Assembly (NCBI GenBank): GCA_035531675.1
Contig: DATKSL010000003.1
Location: 62,001 to 126,000, forward strand
Source: JAJPIG01 sp035531675
GTDB lineage: Bacteria; Desulfobacterota; Binatia; Binatales; Binataceae
DNA: 64,000 nt
Reading direction: 5' to 3'
Numbering within the stretch: position 1 is the stretch's first letter; each line of letters opens with the position of its first letter. Positions 60,835 through 64,000 of the stretch are shown here, piece after piece. Position numbers and translations under genes: made by a program. Under the pieces are notes generated by a model. It worked only from the letters and a program-made list of their open reading frames with translations, was not told the DNA's origin and searched no databases.

Positions 60835-61866
60835 CTAGAGCTGCGTGCACTTCCCCCCGCCCAGGAGGATATCTCCGCTCGGGTTGTGCGACGCCTTGAC
60901 GCTGGTCAGGCTGCCCGGGCACTCAATCGACACGCCGGTATGGTTGTGATTCGCCTTGCAGGTGGTTACCTGGTTGCCGATGTCGTTGTCGACCTCAATG
61001 CCGATGCCGCTATTGTGGTTCGCCGTTGATCCGGAAATCAGATTGTTTGCGCTGCGGAGCTCGATCCCGTTGTGCTGGTTGCCGTTTGCCGTGCATGAAC
61101 TTACCAGGTTGTTGCCGGATTGGATCATCATCCCGTTGTTGCCATTGTCATTGGCCTTGACAGCGATCACAGTATTGTTGCCGCCGCCGGGCTCCTGTCC
61201 GAGATTCAGTCCGTAGTCGGTGTTTCCGGACACCGTGCTGTTGCTGATGGCGATGCAGCAGTTAGGGCTGAAGATCCCATCTCCATTGTTGTTGTTGGCC
61301 GTAGCCTGGGTAACCGAGAAGTGGCCGCCTTCAAGTTCGATCCCGCCGCCATTACCGTTGCTCTTGACGTTCGTGAGTGCGCTGCAGCATTCGCCGATGA
61401 AAATTCCGAGCTGCTGGTTGTTGTTGGACTTCACCTGTTTGAAAGTGTTGCAGCACCCGCGGACAGCAATGCCGTTACGTAAACTACCCGTGACCTGCAT
61501 CTTGTTGATGGTGGCGTATCCGCTAGCCACCAGATTTATGCCGAAATAAAAATTACGGATCTTTCCGTTGCTGATGGTGGCGTAGTCCTCCTCGGACCCG
61601 TTGTCGGTGACCCCGGAGCCGTCCGTGCCGATGCCCGTAATGGTGTGGCCCTTGAAGTCGATCGCCACGTTGGGAGCGTTGATGATGAAGCAGGTGCCCG
61701 AAGGCGAGGGTGCCGAGAGGTTCTTGGTCAGGAAATAGCTGCCCGGACTGGATATCGTCGTGCAGCTATCGAGCGGCATCGACTGCCCCCATGCCGAAGA
61801 GGTTGCAGCGAGCCACGCCACTGCGGCGAATGCGATTACGCTGAGTCGGGTGCCTCCGTGCTTCAT
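60835..61866 (-). CDS. Secreted right-handed parallel beta-helix protein
   Basis: The 343-residue protein has a signal peptide (SVIAFAAVAWLAATSSAWG) and a NosD/pectate-lyase-like parallel beta-helix with Asn-rich turns (NNLVSSCTANGNQHNGIELRS, repeated). The helix is capped by a CNTF/CCI-type cysteine set (GCCNTF, GECCSAL, SPNCCIAIS). The sequence has no clear catalytic residues. It may bind or cut a polysaccharide, or serve as an adhesin. A strong AGGAGG precedes the ATG. Confidence 0.8.
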   Translation of the reverse strand: MKHGGTRLSVIAFAAVAWLAATSSAWGQSMPLDSCTTISSPGSYFLTKNLSAPSPSGTCFIINAPNVAIDFKGHTITGIGTDGSGVTDNGSEEDYATISNGKIRNFYFGINLVASGYATINKMQVTGSLRNGIAVRGCCNTFKQVKSNNNQQLGIFIGECCSALTNVKSNGNGGGIELEGGHFSVTQATANNNNGDGIFSPNCCIAISNSTVSGNTDYGLNLGQEPGGGNNTVIAVKANDNGNNGMMIQSGNNLVSSCTANGNQHNGIELRSANNLISGSTANHNSGIGIEVDNDIGNQVTTCKANHNHTGVSIECPGSLTSVKASHNPSGDILLGGGKCTQL

Positions 61867-62239
61867 GATTATCGAACCTCCTAACCTCGTCGAGATCGTG
61901 GCGCCGCCATTGCGCGTTGTCCGAATAGCTGTGGAACGACGACTTCCATTTCAGTTTCGACTCACGATCTCACCGACATCCGGCGGTTTGCAAACGCAAG
62001 CTTTGCGCCTGCCTTTTAGGCAGCACTCCTTGCCATTACGCCGCAACGGCGTAATGCGACTGCCACCGACGCAGGGGTCTGCGCCCGATCGATACGATAG
62101 AGAATTGCGCCATCGTTGATTTTTTCTCGCCGCGCGCGGCGAGCCCAGCGATTAGACCCCCTCGCTGCGCCGAGATTCCTCGACGGCGTTGCCGCGCCGC
62201 CCCGGATAACGGCTGGGCCGGCGCTCGGCGGCGGCTCCG
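61867..62239. other. Intergenic region of 373 bases with a hairpin
   Basis: The gap between the beta-helix and parB genes, which are on the same strand, contains the perfect hairpin CATTACGCCG-CAA-CGGCGTAATG at 62034-62056. It may be the 3' end of the parAB transcript, although no T-run follows on the minus strand. No gene was found in it. Confidence 0.5.
62034..62056. terminator. Perfect 10-bp hairpin downstream of parB
   Basis: CATTACGCCG at 62034-62043 pairs perfectly with CGGCGTAATG at 62047-62056 around a CAA loop. It sits about 185 bases beyond the parB stop in the transcription direction. It could end or protect the parAB messenger, or be a protein site; no T-run supports a classical terminator. 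Confidence 0.4.
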
Positions 62240-63163
62240 TTAGCCGCGCGATGGTGAGGCGGTCAGGGTCGTGGCCAGTGCCGTCAGATCGTGATCGTCG
62301 TAGTATTCGATCTCGATACGGCCCGGGCTCTTGCCACGCCGCCGGTGAATCCGCACCTTGCGCTTGAGCGCACGCTGCAGCGATTCGGCCAGCGCCGCCA
62401 GATTCGCGTCGCGCTCGACCGGAACGCTGTGGCCGGCCGGCGTGCGCCGCGCCTTGTGCTCGGTCGCGATCGCTTCGGCGCCGCGCGCCGTGATGCCGTG
62501 CTCGGCGATCCGATTCGCTGCCGCGATCTGCGCCTCGGCCGACTCGATCGCCAACAGCGGCCGCACCTGCCCGGGACTCAGCCGCCCGCTCTCGACCATC
62601 GCGAGGATCGGCGCCGGCAACTCCAGAATTCGCACCGCGTTACTGACGTACGGGCGGCTCTTGCCGACCCGCACTGCTATCTCTTCGTGGCTCAGATTGA
62701 AGTCGAGATGGAGCCGGCGCAGCGCCCGCCCCTCGTCGATCGGATTCAGCTCCTCGCGCGCCAGGTTCTCAACCAGCGACATCTCGAGCGCTGCCCGATC
62801 GTCGAGCGCCCGCACGATTACCGGGACCGTCGCCAGCCCCGCCTCGCGCGCCGCCCGCAGCCGCCGCTCGCCGGCGATCAATTCGTAATGCGGCATCCCG
62901 TCGGCTCCGGCGCTGGCCCGCGGACGCACCACCAGCGGCTCGATTATACCCTGGGCCTCGATCGCGCGCTTGAGCTCCTGGAGCTTGAGAGCGTCGAAAT
63001 GGCGGCGCGGCTGAAAGGGCCCCGGCGCGATCCGTCCGACCGCGATCATGGTCAGCGCCCGCTCCTGCGCAGCCGGCTGATGGGCCGGCCCCTCGCCAGG
63101 CGGGGTCTCGATGGTGCTTTCGAACAGCGCGTCAAGTCCGCGACCCAGACTCTTACGAAGCAT
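62240..63163 (-). CDS. parB: Chromosome-partitioning protein ParB
   Basis: The 307-residue protein starts MLRKSLGRGLDALFES. The CTP-binding N-domain has RIAPGPFQPRRHFDA and ELIAGERRLRAAREAG, the central HTH is NLSHEEIAVRVGKSRPYVSNA, and a C-terminal dimerisation region follows. ParB binds parS, slides as a CTP clamp, and loads the partition complex. A GGAGG precedes the ATG. It is 44 bases downstream of parA, so the two form an operon. No parS (TGTTTCACGTGAAACA) was seen in the window. Confidence 0.97.
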   Translation of the reverse strand: MLRKSLGRGLDALFESTIETPPGEGPAHQPAAQERALTMIAVGRIAPGPFQPRRHFDALKLQELKRAIEAQGIIEPLVVRPRASAGADGMPHYELIAGERRLRAAREAGLATVPVIVRALDDRAALEMSLVENLAREELNPIDEGRALRRLHLDFNLSHEEIAVRVGKSRPYVSNAVRILELPAPILAMVESGRLSPGQVRPLLAIESAEAQIAAANRIAEHGITARGAEAIATEHKARRTPAGHSVPVERDANLAALAESLQRALKRKVRIHRRRGKSPGRIEIEYYDDHDLTALATTLTASPSRG

Positions 63164-63207
63164 TGCTTACCTCCGGAATAAAGTTCACTGCCCGACCCCC
63201 GGCGATT

Positions 63208-64000
63208 TCATGATTGCGCGGCCGGCTGCTCCTTGTGCGCCGCTACTTCCGCCGCCAGCCGCCGATAAGCCTCGGCCCCCGATGAGCGCGCTTCGTACTC
63301 GAAGATCGACAGTCCATGGCTGGGACTCTCCGACAGCCGCACGTTGCGCGGGATGACCACGGCAAAAACCTGATCGGGAAAATGGCCACGCACCTCGCGC
63401 TCGATATCGCGGCTCAGCCGGTTGCGCGAGTCGAACATCGTGAGCACGATTCCTTCGACTTCCAGGCGCGGATTGAGCGCCTGCTTGACGCGCCGGATCG
63501 TGCCGAGCAGTGCCGACAGCCCCTCGAGCGCGTAATACTCGCATTGCAGCGGGATCAGCACCGTATCCGCAGCGACCAGCGCATTGAGGGTCAGCAGGCC
63601 AAGCGATGGTGGTGAGTCTATTAGAACGTAGTTATATTCTTGACGCGCCGACTCCACCAGGACTTTAAGGCGCTGCTCGCGCCCCTCCATCGTGGCCAGC
63701 TCGACCTCGGCCCCGACCAGATCGGCACCCGCCGGCGCCAGCATCAGGTTATCGCGCGCCGGCCGCAGGACCGCAGCGAGCGACAGCCGCTCGATCAGCG
63801 CGTCGTAGATCGTCACTCGTGGCACGCCCGGCTGGAGCTCGCCGGGGTCGCGGGTCAGGCCCGAGGTTGCGTTGCTCTGCGGATCGAGATCGATCAAGAG
63901 CACCCGCGAGCCTGATTGTGCCAGCGCCACCGCGACGTTGATCGCCGTGGTGGTCTTGCCGACTCCACCTTTCTGATTGGCTATCGCGATCACGCGCCCC
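63208..64000 (-). CDS. parA: Chromosome-partitioning ATPase ParA/Soj, start beyond the window
   Basis: The deviant Walker A motif AIANQKGGVGKTTTAIN, VLLIDLDPQSNATSGL (Walker A'/switch I) and YVLIDSPPSLGLLTLNAL (Walker B) identify ParA. The frame reads G-R-V-I-A-I-A at the right edge, and most ParA proteins begin M-x-R-V-I-A-I-A, so the true start is probably one or a few codons outside the window and the GTG at 63993 is unlikely to be the start. The visible 264 codons are nearly complete. It acts with ParB to segregate the origin region. Confidence 0.95.
   Translation of the reverse strand, partial: GRVIAIANQKGGVGKTTTAINVAVALAQSGSRVLLIDLDPQSNATSGLTRDPGELQPGVPRVTIYDALIERLSLAAVLRPARDNLMLAPAGADLVGAEVELATMEGREQRLKVLVESARQEYNYVLIDSPPSLGLLTLNALVAADTVLIPLQCEYYALEGLSALLGTIRRVKQALNPRLEVEGIVLTMFDSRNRLSRDIEREVRGHFPDQVFAVVIPRNVRLSESPSHGLSIFEYEARSSGAEAYRRLAAEVAAHKEQPAAQS

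Noticed and set aside
61760..62119. 119-codon frame before the parB gene
   Set aside because: Overlaps the start of the beta-helix gene antisense and has no domain; the gap is better read as non-coding.

Overview
The window is a 64 kb, GC-rich, densely coded chromosomal segment from a Gram-negative bacterium. The Gram-negative inference rests on outer-membrane beta-barrels and on Tat and Sec exported proteins. The gene mix is several luciferase-like (LLM) flavin oxidoreductases, MetE-like methyltransferase paralogues, MaoC hydratases, a thiolase with a DUF35 partner, acyl-CoA ligases, DUF1329 and EthD. This recalls soil lineages of the deltaproteobacterial / Candidatus Binatota type. The lineage is an inference from gene content; there is no rRNA in the window to test it. 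No tRNA, CRISPR array, complete insertion sequence or prophage was seen.

Layout. 1-9.7 kb: 3' part of nagA, an NAD-dependent 180-kDa-class glutamate dehydrogenase, an RlmD-type rRNA methyltransferase and an HdeD-like protein. 9.8-13.8 kb: a periplasmic redox cluster with a Cys-rich-tagged outer-membrane protein, a TlpA thioredoxin, SCO1, a tiny membrane protein, an anchored rhodanese and a MauE/DoxX protein, followed convergently by a Rieske protein. 14-19.7 kb: nitroreductase, MEMO-family protein, and two secreted proteins, one with a Thr-Ala-Pro minisatellite. 19.7-25.3 kb: ferritin-like protein, PEP-mutase/isocitrate-lyase family enzyme, cupin, AMP-forming acyl-CoA synthetase, Tat-exported carbonic anhydrase. 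25.6-31.9 kb: quinone oxidoreductase, two tandem MetE-like proteins, a Ni/Co permease, LLM oxidoreductase. 32-39 kb: oxalate-CoA-ligase-like enzyme, ketopantoate reductase, two more LLM enzymes, arylformamidase-like hydrolase, DedA. 39-43 kb: DUF1329 protein, then a three-gene operon (cupredoxin, haem-binding protein, beta-barrel) behind a perfect Fur-box-like palindrome.

43-50.6 kb: a GT39-like protein, then a six-gene acyl-CoA operon (alpha/beta hydrolase, thiolase-fold protein, DUF35, PHP, two MaoC proteins). Its parts match the ChsH1/ChsH2/Ltp2 retro-aldolase module of steroid side-chain breakdown, but unfused. 50.6-57.6 kb: a third MetE-like protein, GntR/FCD regulator, LLM, cupin, EthD, CMD and DUF1326 proteins, plus a frameshifted fragment of a fourth MetE-like gene. 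57.8-61.9 kb: an excisionase-like HTH protein, a 654-base AT-richer gap with a palindrome and an attenuator-like hairpin, a superinfection-immunity-like membrane protein, citrate synthase, and a secreted beta-helix protein. 62.2-64 kb: parB and parA, suggesting the chromosome origin is near the right edge.

The strongest leads are the Fur-linked cupredoxin/haem/beta-barrel operon, the thiolase/DUF35/MaoC operon with altered catalytic residues, the periplasmic redox cluster, and the structured gap at 58.0-58.7 kb.
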